Program-made: the position numbers and the translations under genes
Shown here: piece by piece, positions 44,857 through 54,858 of the stretch
Numbering within the stretch: position 1 is the first letter of the stretch
How the letters are laid out: each line of letters begins with the position of its first letter
The notes under the pieces: generated by a model
Database searches by the model: none
What the model was told of the DNA's origin: nothing
Seen by the model: only the letters and a program-made list of their open reading frames with translations
Source of the DNA: Cyanodermella asteris
Taxonomy: Eukaryota > Ascomycota > Lecanoromycetes > Ostropales > Stictidaceae
Reading direction: 5' to 3'
DNA: 64,000 nt
NCBI GenBank assembly: GCA_900618795.1
Contig: UYJD01000016.1
Location: 699,024-763,023, forward strand

Positions 44857-46773
44857 TCATTGGCGCTCGGCTAAGAGCTCAGCAGTGTGCTCAATGATGC
44901 GCTCGACCCCGTGACCGTGTACAGCACTGATCGGAATGGCTTGAATGTGGTCTTTCCACCTCTGATTGCGTACTGCTGTCGCCGGGTGCTCCACACTGCC
45001 GTCGGATATCTGTCTGACATAGTTCTGAAGCTCCCGAAAGTTGTCTTGTGTGCCAGCCAAGTCAGCTTTGGTGGCGACAACATACCATGCCTTTTCGGAA
45101 ATCGGTTGAAAGCGGATAACGGGTGCGACACCCTCTTTAGTTGACCGCCACATCACTGGCTGGTTGTCTCGGGTCAATGCCGAATCACTTGCATCTGCTT
45201 CCTCGACTGGCGACCCGAGAGCCTTCCACTCCACCAGTCGATCCTGACTCCGCTCGTGATACTCCTGGTCGCGTAGGCGCTCGTACATGTCCAGCTCTTG
45301 CCAGAGACCTTTCAGTGCTTTGACGGCATCGCCTGCTGCCAGATCGATGACGAATGCGAGCACTTTCGCTCGCTCGACGTGTCTGAGAAAGTCCAAGCCG
45401 AGACCGCGGTCCTGATGAGCGCCCACGACGAGCCCGGGAATGTCAGCTACTGTGATCGACGTGCGACGTCTTCCGTCTGCGTCTCGAACGTCGAACTTGG
45501 CTCGGCCGTGGCTGTCGTCCAGAACCACTGTGCCGATGTTGGGCGTCAAGGTCGTGAAAGCCCAGTTGCCGACACGAGCCCGGCTGTTGCTAAGAGCCCG
45601 AAGTAGCGTACTCTTTCCAGCGTTCGGAAGGCCGACGAAACCGAGATCGGCTAGCAGCTTGAGCTCAAGGTGGATCTTCAGTCGCGTCCCCGAGTCGCCT
45701 TTGGTAGCATAGAAAGGCCTCATGATTGATTTGGTGGCGAAGTGAGGATTTCCCAGCCCTCCCATCGCACCTGCTGCAAGTAGAATAGGGGAGGATGTCG
45801 GCTTAGACAAATCAAGCAGAATGGGCGACGCAGGTTGGTTTGCAGCAATGTTGGATCGCCGTGGCCGTGGCAAGGCAGGAAATTCCGCTGTAGCATATGC
45901 CGATGGCAGACTCGACGGCTGCAACAGCCATCTGTCCCTCCTCCACTTGCCCCTTTGATCTCCCTCGATCTCCCTCCTCTTTCCCGGTCTTAAGTCTTCA
46001 AGGTCGGCGTCCCGGCCAAACCCATCCGCCCTCTCCCTCGCAGTTCCATCCCGTGGCTCAAAGTCTTTCGGGACTTCTCGCTCTTCTTCCAATCTCTCTG
46101 CCTCATCGTACTCCCTTTGCGCCTCCTCCACGGGATCCCACCTCGCCAGCTCAGTGACGACTGTGCCCACAGGCACCTGCAGAACCACATCATCACCTCT
46201 CTGTCCACCACGACTCTTGCCCTGTCCGTTCGAACCCCTTCCAGCTTTGACCGTCAAGCGTCTGGCAATCTTGTGCAGCGATGTCTCTTCCGTGACCGCA
46301 GCGATATAGACATTCCCACCCGTCCCGCCATCTCCACCATTTGCAGGACCTTCAGAAATGTATTTCTCGCGCAGGAACGAGACGCAGCCATGTCCGCCGC
46401 TGCCGGCGTGGATGGTCAGTTCACAGGAGTCGGTGAAGATGTTACGGGAATAATCGTCCGGCGGCGGAGCTAGGTCGGAGTGTTCGATTGACGGTGCGTC
46501 TTCTGAAGGCGTTTCCGAGCTTATGAATGGGGTTGAGGATTGACGAGAGGAGCGGCGCTCACGTTGTGGAGGTAAAGGAGGGAGAGAAGCTTCGGTGACA
46601 AGGTTTCGGTGTTGGGGCCGCCTGTTGGGGCAAATGAAGGTTGACCGTGTACGAGTCGAGAGTAATGAGCTGGAGTAGGCATGCAGAACGCGATGAGAAG
46701 CGAATCGACCGGATTGGAGACACGGGTAGAGGAAGGGCATGCTGAAGCTGCTGGCTGCAGCGGCCATGGTCAT
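44857..46773 (-). CDS. MTG2: Mitochondrial Obg-family GTPase Mtg2
   Basis: Mtg2 assists large-subunit assembly of the mitochondrial ribosome. I chose the ATG at 46773, which gives 638 residues and an N-terminus rich in Arg, Ser and hydrophobics (a plausible mitochondrial presequence). The frame is open further upstream, but the extra residues look unlike a protein start. The Obg glycine-rich domain begins near residue 114 (ELTIHAGSGGHGCVSF, GGDGGTGG). It is interrupted by about 120 charged residues (about 213-333) before LLAAGAMGGLGNPHF. The G domain has G1 GLPNAGKST (381-389) and G3 DIPGLVVGAHQDRGLG, and the G4 motif reads TKAD instead of NKxD. A long insertion lies between G3 and G4. It is divergently arranged with the UBC-like gene across about 500 bp. 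Confidence 0.92.
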   Translation of the reverse strand: MTMAAAASSFSMPFLYPCLQSGRFASHRVLHAYSSSLLSTRTRSTFICPNRRPQHRNLVTEASLPPLPPQRERRSSRQSSTPFISSETPSEDAPSIEHSDLAPPPDDYSRNIFTDSCELTIHAGSGGHGCVSFLREKYISEGPANGGDGGTGGNVYIAAVTEETSLHKIARRLTVKAGRGSNGQGKSRGGQRGDDVVLQVPVGTVVTELARWDPVEEAQREYDEAERLEEEREVPKDFEPRDGTARERADGFGRDADLEDLRPGKRREIEGDQRGKWRRDRWLLQPSSLPSAYATAEFPALPRPRRSNIAANQPASPILLDLSKPTSSPILLAAGAMGGLGNPHFATKSIMRPFYATKGDSGTRLKIHLELKLLADLGFVGLPNAGKSTLLRALSNSRARVGNWAFTTLTPNIGTVVLDDSHGRAKFDVRDADGRRRTSITVADIPGLVVGAHQDRGLGLDFLRHVERAKVLAFVIDLAAGDAVKALKGLWQELDMYERLRDQEYHERSQDRLVEWKALGSPVEEADASDSALTRDNQPVMWRSTKEGVAPVIRFQPISEKAWYVVATKADLAGTQDNFRELQNYVRQISDGSVEHPATAVRNQRWKDHIQAIPISAVHGHGVERIIEHTAELLAERQ

Positions 46774-47279
46774 TACAGGACTGGCAAGCGAGCTTGCGTG
46801 GACAGTAAAAGATAGATTACCCGTATTTGCGCGCAAGGACAAATTCAATCTTGCGCAGTAAGGAGCAGGACCGCTTCTCGACAGCACATGACTGCTAAGC
46901 AAAGAGAGCGACAGAAGGGTGTCATGTCGCATGCATGGAGAATGTTTTCTGGGATGCGGAAGAAACGAAGCTCGACGCATCACCGGCTCCACTGACTGCA
47001 CTTTCTTTCGGCGCGCGAGTCTTTGAGCTTGGCGCTGTGATCGACAGGGTCGCTTGATCATCTCCACATCCGTCCAGGTCTTCATTGTCTTCAACTCAGC
47101 TGAGCTTTATCGCATATTCACAGGGCGTATCTTCAAGGACTCTGCAGAACGGCTGTCCTTCTGCAAGAACATGATCGTGCTTTAGTGTCTCGGCCCACAT
47201 GATACTCTTCGAAACAGTTTCTTCAACTCAACATCTACTCTTGGTACCCGGCTATTCAACCACCATATAGAACACGACT
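46774..47279. promoter_or_regulatory. Divergent promoter between MTG2 and the UBC-like gene
   Basis: This 506 bp interval separates two divergent start codons and must hold both promoters. The MTG2 frame stays open through its left part to about 47094, so its true start could lie further up. I see no clear named motif. Confidence 0.6.
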
Positions 47280-48326
47280 ATGGCGCCGCAACGTCGGTGG
47301 AGGATACACCAACGACAGCAGGCACTGTTGGAATTCTCTGACATGTCCGCGCACTGCCCCCCTGGCGTATACCTCTCTTACCACCCTTCCAGTGTCAGCC
47401 AATGGAGCGGTGTCTACTTCGTCAGAAAAGGCTCCTACGCAACAGCGGTCCTTCGCTTCCGACTCATATTCCCGGCAACTTATCCCGAATCTGCTCCGGT
47501 GCTGATATTCAGCAATGACCTCTTTCATCCGTTGATCTGCCCTTTGACAACGTACACGTACTCAACGGCGTCGCCGGCTCGACAGCCAGTCAGCTCCGCA
47601 GACGACAAACGACTTTCTCCCGGATCACTGAATCTACAACACCAATTCCCTATCTGGTTCGGAAATGGGGACAGCAAGATTCCAACGAGCCCGCGTTTAC
47701 CAGCTTCGCCTGGTCATGATGAGCCAATCTTTTCAGACGACGAGTTCACTCAAGCGGCACCAGCGAATAAACCCGCGGGGATACAGGTCACGATGCTACC
47801 ATTCATGCCACCACCGAAAGCCGACGCTCTCGAATGGTCATCAACACAAAAATATCCGAGCATCTCTGAGGTCCTCCACTACATGGTTCGCGTATTTGAA
47901 GACGAAGAACTCCTCGATAATGTGCCTCTAGACGCAGCCGCGAACTCCAGCGCCCATCACGCCTACGCTGCGTACCGCAAGCGAGTGAAGGAAGTCGAAG
48001 CGGCAAAAGAAGCTGCCAAAGCACACAAAGGCGAGAGCCCGGCACCTGCAACGCCACAGCATAGATTTGCGCGCAGCCGGATTTCAACCGCTTCGCCAGG
48101 TCGCAGTCCTGCGGCTTGGAATTGGGATGGGGTGTGGCAGGAGCGAGTCAAGAACAGCGTTAGAAGCGCGACTGCCGATGGGAAGCTGTATAAAGATGAC
48201 GAGGCGGGCGAGCATCAGTTGATCACATTCTTGGACAGGGAAGCGGAGGAGATTAATTTCATGAAGAATGAGGCTGTGAAAGCTGGAAAGTCTATGACCG
48301 CCCATATTGCATCAAGCGTCGCCTGA
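47280..48326 (+). CDS. UBC-like (E2 variant) domain protein, AKTIP/FTS type
   Basis: The single exon encodes 348 residues. About residues 10-110 form a ubiquitin-conjugating-enzyme fold: LLEFSDMSAHCPPGVYLSYH, SVSQWSGVYFVRKGSY, LRFRLIFPATYPESAPVLIF and LFHPLICPL. The usual active-site Cys plus ICLD-like context is missing, as in AKTIP/FTS proteins, so it probably binds rather than transfers ubiquitin; in animals such proteins join the FHF complex, which links cargo to dynein through Hook. YPSISEVLHYMVRVFEDEELL near 202-222 lies in the second half of the fold. The rest is linker, with an Ala/Lys-rich helix, and a conserved-looking acidic/basic C-terminus. Function in fungi is inferred (early-endosome motility). 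Confidence 0.8.
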   Translation: MAPQRRWRIHQRQQALLEFSDMSAHCPPGVYLSYHPSSVSQWSGVYFVRKGSYATAVLRFRLIFPATYPESAPVLIFSNDLFHPLICPLTTYTYSTASPARQPVSSADDKRLSPGSLNLQHQFPIWFGNGDSKIPTSPRLPASPGHDEPIFSDDEFTQAAPANKPAGIQVTMLPFMPPPKADALEWSSTQKYPSISEVLHYMVRVFEDEELLDNVPLDAAANSSAHHAYAAYRKRVKEVEAAKEAAKAHKGESPAPATPQHRFARSRISTASPGRSPAAWNWDGVWQERVKNSVRSATADGKLYKDDEAGEHQLITFLDREAEEINFMKNEAVKAGKSMTAHIASSVA

Positions 48327-48562
48327 GCATGAGATTTTAGCCTTTCCTAGGCTGGAAGATAATTGTGCTCCTCGACAGCTGCGCTTGCTACTGATAATCC
48401 GATCTCGATGCGATCGTGCCTGCTTCAGCACGTCTTGGAAGAGCTGGCCTGGAACGATGGGTTGACCTTTCAGTCACGCTCAGTCAAATCCAGCGTCAAT
48501 CAGGCCAATCAGCACTCAATCCAACATCGCTACGCGATTCATGATCCCAGCATCGACCAACC

Positions 48563-49222
48563 ATGTTATCACGACGACTCTTCGATACCGACCTTGTGCC
48601 GAAACCCCTTCAAATTCGCAAGAACTCTCGGTCCTCCAGATCAAGTTCAGGTCAAGACTTGCTCCCCGAAATCCAGCGCTCGATGACTCCTGTCCGCTCT
48701 GAGCTCGTCGTCAAGAAGAAGCGAAGCATCCTTGGACTCGGGATCCGACCGATCAACCGAGAAAACATTCGAATCCCAGAGCGAAAGAGCAGCCTCAAAA
48801 TGAACCAACAGCAGCAACGGCAGGTCTCAAACGAATTGCCTCCGCCGCCAGCACCACGCCTGGATCCCGCTTTGCCGCAACAGCGAAGAATCTCTCGACA
48901 TCGCTACTTGAACAGGCTCGCCAGCGGTATGGCTCCCATTCCCGAGCAGAAGCCAGCAACAACTCCAAGCAGAGTCATATCGTTCACGACTGCACCATCC
49001 ATAACACCACCAGAAACAATACGAACACGCACGCCTGCTGCAGCAGAGTCGCAAGCCGACCTCTCGTCGCTCCTAGACGCCTTTCCTCCTCCACCGCCCA
49101 CACCCGCACTCAGAACCGGCCGCTCCCGCAATAATCAGCTCAGAGCGCCGGCGTCGAACGCATCGCTAGCAAGCACGATCAGGCACAATGATCGCACGTC
49201 GTGCCGGCCCATCAACGCATAG
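48563..49222 (+). CDS. Hypothetical basic, proline-rich protein
   Basis: An ATG at 48563 opens 219 codons. The product is rich in Arg, Ser and Pro, with a Gln run (NQQQQRQ) and proline runs (ELPPPPAP, DAFPPPPPTP). There is no domain I recognise. Composition and the absence of stops on a strand collinear with the UBC-like gene favour a real gene, but it could also be an exon of a longer gene or a chance ORF. It starts 236 bp after the UBC-like stop. Confidence 0.45.
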   Translation: MLSRRLFDTDLVPKPLQIRKNSRSSRSSSGQDLLPEIQRSMTPVRSELVVKKKRSILGLGIRPINRENIRIPERKSSLKMNQQQQRQVSNELPPPPAPRLDPALPQQRRISRHRYLNRLASGMAPIPEQKPATTPSRVISFTTAPSITPPETIRTRTPAAAESQADLSSLLDAFPPPPPTPALRTGRSRNNQLRAPASNASLASTIRHNDRTSCRPINA

Positions 49223-50209
49223 GATCCCGTATGTGGTTATTTAAAGACGAGTCGTTACCAACACGACGAAAACTCAATCAATAGCTATGGAACTCAAGGT
49301 TATGGCTACAACAGGAGTAGGAACAGTAGCAACAGCAGCAACTACGACAAGCATTCGCAGTATACTGCCACCGTCGGCAACAGATCGCGTTTCTTCCCAC
49401 AGGAAATCTTCTTTGTGGTCAAGGGTTGGTGTGAGGGGGGCAGGCTGAAGGCTGGGTGGCAACGGGTCATCGCTGAACAGCTGAGGGGTATCGTACAGGA
49501 GCAGGGCTTCTTGGTTGGGGATATGTATATCGAGGTCACAGACTCCCCAGAAGAGACTCACAGGATTGGGGCTATGAATCACGGACAACATGGGCTGCGA
49601 TGAACGCCGTTGATAAAGTGAGAATGCAGCCCGTCGAACCATCTATGCTTCAATTCTGCAAATTGTCCTCACAGGCGGTCAAAGTTGAATGTTGTCGCTC
49701 GGTCATTGAGACGTCTCAGATCAGACGACTTTGGCTCAGCATGAAACAACGTAGAAGTGGTCGAGCTGTCTACCGAAATCCAATGCAAGGCGGGTAATCA
49801 AAAAGTCGCGGCGCATGAGTGGCCGTGAACATCTCAGAAGGTCCTTCGAAAACGACTTACACAGCGATTGCTAGTGGTACCGCATAAAGTACGCCAGTCT
49901 CAGACTCTGAAAGTACCTACAATAGTGTCCACCAAGGTCGAATATCAAAGTAGTAGTGTAAGTGAAAGCTCCAAGACTTGCGCGACGACTTTTGCTGACC
50001 TGTCTTGAATGTAGCAATCAGGTCTAGCCTACGGCATAGTGATTTTATCGCACGACATGGGACCGTTATTTGATACTACAACTACGGTGGAAGGAAGGCT
50101 CATTTGCATCGGATTTTATTCGTTTCTATGATACACTGTGCTTCACATTCAAGATAACCAAGACCATTGCCGAAGCGATTTCATGAGAAGGATCTGCCCT
50201 GCAGCCACT
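49223..50209. other. Spacer, gene-free
   Basis: This holds 3' flanks of two converging genes. I see no supported gene. Confidence 0.45.
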
Positions 50210-51331
50210 TTACATCATGTGATGATCCTTTGCCTGCTTGCGAATGATCTCGACAGCGTCGCTGCCAAGGCCAATGTACAGCTGGGCTGCGATGGTGAGG
50301 GCGAAGGTGAAAGTCAAAGCGACTATGACCATACCGTACTTGACGTAGTTCTTAATCCAATTACGGAGACCCTCGCGGGAGAATGATCGCCAAGCAGCCT
50401 TGAGGTTCTTCTTCTCGGCACCGTTCAGAGTGCGGTCCATCGGGACAATGGTCTCGCTCTCCTCGGACAGGAAAGAGGCCTGAAGACGGACGAGACCAAT
50501 GTGGAGAGGAATCAGGACGAAGACGGTAGAGAAAACGACGGTGAAGATGGTCAGGACGCTGCCGACAATCAGAACGGCGGAGTCAGGGCTGGCCTCGGCG
50601 TCCGTGACAGAGAGATCGAGGAGGACAAAGAGCTGTCGAGGAAGCATCATGACGGCGGTGTCAACGATCTCGACACCCATTACAGGCAAGATAAGCTTCC
50701 TGAAAGCGCCGGCCTGCTTGAGCTCAGAGATGCGCTGGAAGTAGGTCTTGCCAGGCATCGCAACCATCTGCTGAATCCAGGCGGTCGAGAGCAGGCAAAG
50801 AACACCAGCGATCGGAATGTGAAGCAGGTGGATGCAGGTGCGGAACGGGATGATGGCACGGGCGAAGGTGAGGAGCCAGATTGTTGCGATCTGGTAGACG
50901 ATGTAGCCGCCAACACCACGCCAGTGGAAGTGCTTGCTGCCGGTCTGCTCACGGAGGTGACGCGTGATGGTGCGGAGCTTGCTGGTCAGCGGCTTGTGGG
51001 CGACGATGGTGACCTCCTCATCGATGCGAGGCTTCTGGGATTCCTTCTCTTCCTTTGAAAGCAGAGGGGCGTCAGGAGTTTCGTCATCGGTGTATGGCTC
51101 GCTGGTGCGGATGATGGCAGTAGCCGATGGGCTCTCAACCATCGTCAGAGTCGGGACCAAAAGACCGAAGGAGTAGTAGACCGAGAGGTGAATAAAGAAC
51201 CAGAAAGCAGCAGTGGCAGAGAGGAGGACGGTTAGCCATGCTGGAAATTCGAGCTTGAATTCCTCGCGGTTTCCAGCCTGCTGGTACGCGAACTCAACAC
51301 CACGGCTGACGAGGTGGTGAACGGCACCCAT
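50210..51331 (-). CDS. Conserved fungal multi-pass membrane protein
   Basis: I start at ATG 51331 (MGAVHHLVSRGVEFAYQQA), 373 residues. This resembles the beginning of an uncharacterised ascomycete family sometimes mislabelled 'ubiquitin carrier protein'. The frame extends 65 codons upstream, but those residues look like leader sequence. Hydrophobic segments stand near 28-55 (AWLTVLLSATAAFWFFIHL), 150-210 (several), 220-245 and 250-300 (VLIVGSVLTIFTVVFSTVFV), and 345-362 (VIVALTFTFALTIAA), so about six membrane spans. An acidic loop (SEPYTDDETPDAPLLSKEE) lies after the first. Function is unknown. It is divergent to LCP5 across 428 bp. Confidence 0.78.
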   Translation of the reverse strand: MGAVHHLVSRGVEFAYQQAGNREEFKLEFPAWLTVLLSATAAFWFFIHLSVYYSFGLLVPTLTMVESPSATAIIRTSEPYTDDETPDAPLLSKEEKESQKPRIDEEVTIVAHKPLTSKLRTITRHLREQTGSKHFHWRGVGGYIVYQIATIWLLTFARAIIPFRTCIHLLHIPIAGVLCLLSTAWIQQMVAMPGKTYFQRISELKQAGAFRKLILPVMGVEIVDTAVMMLPRQLFVLLDLSVTDAEASPDSAVLIVGSVLTIFTVVFSTVFVLIPLHIGLVRLQASFLSEESETIVPMDRTLNGAEKKNLKAAWRSFSREGLRNWIKNYVKYGMVIVALTFTFALTIAAQLYIGLGSDAVEIIRKQAKDHHMM

Positions 51332-51759
51332 GGTGGCAAAGGGCGCTGGTAAGGAACAAGACAAAGAGAAGTGATCTGTAATGAAATGGTGATAGTGCAG
51401 AAGATAACTGGTCTTGTGGTGGAGAAGAAATGGCACGATGGAGAAACAGAAGACGATGAACAAAGATGATGAGGAAATGTGTTGTTGCAACGACTGCCTG
51501 GCCAGCCTTGTCTCGTGTGTCAGCAAAATGGCGAAGCACCGGGCGTCATTGGCTCAGCCTCCCTCCAAAGCCGAGTCCTGAAAGGCTCAACACGAAGGGG
51601 CGGCAAATCGATCGTGGCATCTCTAAGCGGAATCACGTGGTTGGATGCGGACTTCGCGTAAAACTCCCGCGGCGTGTCCGTCAAAAGTTCTCGAGCGGAT
51701 TTGTTCATGCGGAAAGTCCCTCATGTCAACCTGTGTTCTGGTTCACTTGCTCCGCGAAC
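51332..51759. promoter_or_regulatory. Divergent promoter, membrane protein / LCP5
   Basis: 428 bp lie between the two start codons. Both flanking frames are partly open into it, so the starts could shift. No named motif was identified. Confidence 0.55.
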
Positions 51760-52857
51760 ATGGCTTTGGCGACATTGACTTCCCTGCTCGAGACCCTCGA
51801 CAGCTCGATCAGCTCAGCAGCCGAATCTCTTCCGGAGGACCCATCTCTGCTGCAAACTCCCAACGGCATCTCTCTGTTCGACACCAAGAATGAGCTTTTC
51901 CTTTCTTACTTGCACAACCTGGTCTTCCTGATTCTTTTCAAAATCAGAGAAGCAAAGGGCGATGCTCAAGTTGACGAGGTACAACCGCAAGAATGCTGGA
52001 ACGACATAGTGAGAAACTTGGTTACAGTGCGACTGTATTCCGACAAAGGCGTAAAGCCGCTGGAGAGCAAGCTACATTATGAGATCGACCGAGTCATCCA
52101 AGCTGCCGAAGATGCGGCGCGAGTGTCGGCTCAAAAAGTTTCTACGAGCAAGAAGAGCAAGAAACCAAGACAAGCGAGCGGCATCGAGGAGTCGCACAAC
52201 GACGAGGAGGCATCAGGGTCTGAGGATGAGAGAGAAAGCAGCGATGGAGAAGAGGAGGAAGATGCGACTGTTGCTGAAGTCTCGAAAGCGGCGAATCACA
52301 GAAATCTTGTGCTGCCGTCCACATATTCGGCAGCCAGAGAGACAGCTTCCGGCGCATACCGACCTCCGCGCATAGCACCCACGGCAATGCCGACCTCAGG
52401 TGAAGAGCGCAAGTCTCGCGCCCGACCAATGAAATCTCGAACCCTTGATGACTATATCGGCGAGGAGGTCTCCGGTGCGCCTACAACGATGCCTTCAATC
52501 GGATCAAATATCCTTCGCGGCGGACAACGAACGCAGACCGCGAAAGAGCAGCGAGAGAACCTCGAGCGAAAGGCCTACGAAGAAACAAACTACACTCGCT
52601 TGGCTCCAATGTCCAAGAAGGAGAAGCGGCAGCGTGAAAGTGCACATGCCGGCCGAAGCTATGGCGGAGAAGAGTGGACGGACCTGGGTGCTGGTGCTGA
52701 GCGTGTTATGAAGGATCTTGATGGCGGTAGGAGAAGGACAAGTAAATTGGAGCAGAGCCGGAAAAGGGTGCGTGAGGAGCCGCCTGATGCTGGGCCAAAC
52801 GGCCTGAGTTCTTTTGAAAAGCGAAGGAAACAGACAATGCGGCGGCAGCAACGATGA
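51760..52857 (+). CDS. LCP5: Sas10/Utp3/C1D family protein, Lcp5/neuroguidin homologue
   Basis: Lcp5 belongs to the U3 snoRNP-linked processome needed for 18S rRNA maturation in the nucleolus. The start at 51760 gives 365 residues. The Sas10/C1D domain fills about residues 1-110 (LLETLDSSISSAAESL, GISLFDTKNELFLSYLHNLV, VRLYSDKGVKPLESKLHYEI). An acidic stretch (EASGSEDERESSDGEEEEDA) follows, then the conserved RPPRIAPTAMP. A basic C-terminal part ends in SFEKRRKQTMRRQQR. This order of acidic middle, RPPRI motif and basic tail is diagnostic for Lcp5/neuroguidin. No intron is needed. Confidence 0.88.
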   Translation: MALATLTSLLETLDSSISSAAESLPEDPSLLQTPNGISLFDTKNELFLSYLHNLVFLILFKIREAKGDAQVDEVQPQECWNDIVRNLVTVRLYSDKGVKPLESKLHYEIDRVIQAAEDAARVSAQKVSTSKKSKKPRQASGIEESHNDEEASGSEDERESSDGEEEEDATVAEVSKAANHRNLVLPSTYSAARETASGAYRPPRIAPTAMPTSGEERKSRARPMKSRTLDDYIGEEVSGAPTTMPSIGSNILRGGQRTQTAKEQRENLERKAYEETNYTRLAPMSKKEKRQRESAHAGRSYGGEEWTDLGAGAERVMKDLDGGRRRTSKLEQSRKRVREEPPDAGPNGLSSFEKRRKQTMRRQQR

Positions 52858-53362
52858 TTTGCTTAAACGAAATCAAGTTTTCATGCTTGTTTTGCATCCT
52901 GCCATGCTTCGACCGCCTCATGACTGCATTGCATTCGAAGTTCGTGTCCGTAGCATTCGGGGTAGCCTAGCATTTGGTTAACTAATCCTCAGTTTCGCCC
53001 GTGAAACAGCTTGAAGGACTTGGATGCAGCTCAAGGGCCTATAGAACCGCTTCAAAGCTACTAGTCCAGTTGTTGGATTACATTGGCCTTAATCCAATGC
53101 GGATACAGGGTTACAATAACTAGAACAGGCAGGAGTGATGAGGCTCAAAGGCTCGAAACGCCGCGGCGGAAGACGCCCTCCGCACACTTTCCCGATCGGG
53201 CACTTTGTTTACTTTCCGCACCCACCACCCAAATCCTCCGCTTCCGACCCATCATCGTGTAACATCCCAGACGCAGCAAGAATCCCTCGTCTCCACCGCT
53301 CATCGTGATCAAAGCACAGTACCGCCTATCCTACCCTCCCAGCTCCTCCAATCCCCTTCACA
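52858..53362. other. Spacer and promoter of the EF-hand gene
   Basis: I see no gene. The last 150 bases are CT-rich and resemble a fungal 5' leader. Confidence 0.5.
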
Positions 53363-54280
53363 ATGTCCTTCTCACCAACAAAACTCAACTCTCTGAGCGC
53401 CCGCGCCTCTCCCTTCCAGCGACGCCCCTCCTCGCCCTCCTCGCCCTCCTCCGCCCCCAGATACCATCCCACGACACCGTCGAGACTACAGAACTCATCG
53501 ATTGCCAACGCAGACGGAACGTGGTCGCCGTCGACGCAGACTCTCCGTACGGTATCGGTGCGAGACGCGCCACCGAGTCCGGTGAGGACGGCATATCACC
53601 CCGAAGGACCTAGTCCACGCAAGACATCGTCGAATGCCACGGTGAGGGCACCATCATTCTCAGATCCACTACCGTCAGCATCGATTTCGACGGCGGCCAC
53701 CACAATGGCGTCGCCAGCAATGAATGGGGGAGCAGGAGCAGGGAAACAAGTCTACAACACGGACGCACTCGGAAAGTTGCCGGCAGCCCAAGTTCGAGAG
53801 ATGCGCGAGGCATTCCAGATCCTGGACCGCAACAGTGACGGGTTCGTTGATCGGGAAGATATAGCGGACATGCTGAATCAGCTGGGTATGGATAGCGGTA
53901 CGTCCTCGACGGCGCCGTTCTTCGCAGCGGAGAAGCAGCATCCTCTACCCATGGCTGCATTCTTGTCTTCGCTTTCGGGTTCGTTGGCGCAGATGAGCCC
54001 GCCAAGCGAGTTGCTGGCGGCACTGTCTGCGTTTGACGACGACGATTCTGGACAGGTTGATATTGGTGACTTGACGGATGCGCTGTTGGACACGGCGCCG
54101 GAGTCGGGGAAGCAGATGAACCGGGTGGATGTCGCAAGAGTGATGCAGGACTTTTCGGGGAAAAGAGCGTTCAGCAAGCATAGCACGTCGAGCGGCTTGA
54201 ACAAGGGCGACGTATTCAGATACAGGGAATGGGTTTCAAGCTTGCAGGCGGTTGAAGGTGAGAAAGCGCAAGCGGCATGA
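53363..54280 (+). CDS. EF-hand protein, probable myosin II regulatory light chain
   Basis: The 305-residue product has an unusually long N-terminal part (1-130) rich in Ser, Pro and Thr with many SP/TP sites. A calmodulin-like region follows: EF-hand 1 at about 155-166 (DRNSDGFVDREDI, canonical acidic positions), a degenerate middle pair, EF-hand 3 at about 225-237 (DDDDSGQVDIGDL) and a last degenerate lobe. AQVREMREAFQILDRNSDGF is typical of myosin regulatory light chains and of calmodulin relatives. Regulatory light chains (Rlc1) bind the myosin II neck in the cytokinetic ring. The assignment to Rlc1 rather than another calmodulin relative is moderate. Confidence 0.7.
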   Translation: MSFSPTKLNSLSARASPFQRRPSSPSSPSSAPRYHPTTPSRLQNSSIANADGTWSPSTQTLRTVSVRDAPPSPVRTAYHPEGPSPRKTSSNATVRAPSFSDPLPSASISTAATTMASPAMNGGAGAGKQVYNTDALGKLPAAQVREMREAFQILDRNSDGFVDREDIADMLNQLGMDSGTSSTAPFFAAEKQHPLPMAAFLSSLSGSLAQMSPPSELLAALSAFDDDDSGQVDIGDLTDALLDTAPESGKQMNRVDVARVMQDFSGKRAFSKHSTSSGLNKGDVFRYREWVSSLQAVEGEKAQAA

Positions 54281-54858
54281 AGCATGAAGCGCGAGGTTAG
54301 CACTTCTGGTACGAGTATAACGATATAGATTTTTATGAGCGGTACTTCTGCGTTGAACTGGACGATTTGATCGGCTCGGACGACCAGCACGAGTCGCAGT
54401 TCGAGGTCGAAGAGTATCGAGTTGCACTGAATACAGGAGCATGAATGACCTCGGAAGTCTTGTTGCTCAAGAATGAGACTTCGGCTACACGGTAATGGGC
54501 AAGAAACTAGTTTGGCTTACAGCGAGACGGTGCCTAGCGATCACGTAAAGCAACATCTGTAAACTCATTAGCTTTGGTCCAACCAAAAAATAATGGTATG
54601 GCTTTGAAATCGTCAGGAGGGCATCATTAAAAAATTAGAGTGTCGTTGTTGCGTTTTTATCGTCAGTGTACATCTGTGTTAAAAATGTCGAATCTTGTGC
54701 CCAGAAAGTAGTAGAAAGAGAGAATGCTTACCGGAAAATTTCAAGATCGCCCACTGGATCAATAGCACATCACAGCAATTCGAGTCTGGGAGCTACGCAG
54801 CGCTAGATTGTTAGGTCGAATTTGTTTTTCATTGAGGGCATCACTTCGTGACACTTGT
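54281..54858. other. Spacer between convergent EF-hand and RPP0 genes
   Basis: This holds 3' flanks of two converging genes. AT-rich stretches near 54.58-54.70 kb are likely 3' end signals. No gene is seen. Confidence 0.5.

Noticed and set aside
46774-47094. Upstream in-frame extension of MTG2 (107 residues)
   Set aside because: It lacks an ATG at its left limit in a good context, and its residues do not resemble a mitochondrial presequence. The ATG at 46773 fits better.
50501-51058. 185-codon acidic plus-strand ORF antisense to the membrane protein gene
   Set aside because: It is the complement of a strongly codon-biased real gene; GC-rich third positions open the antisense frame.
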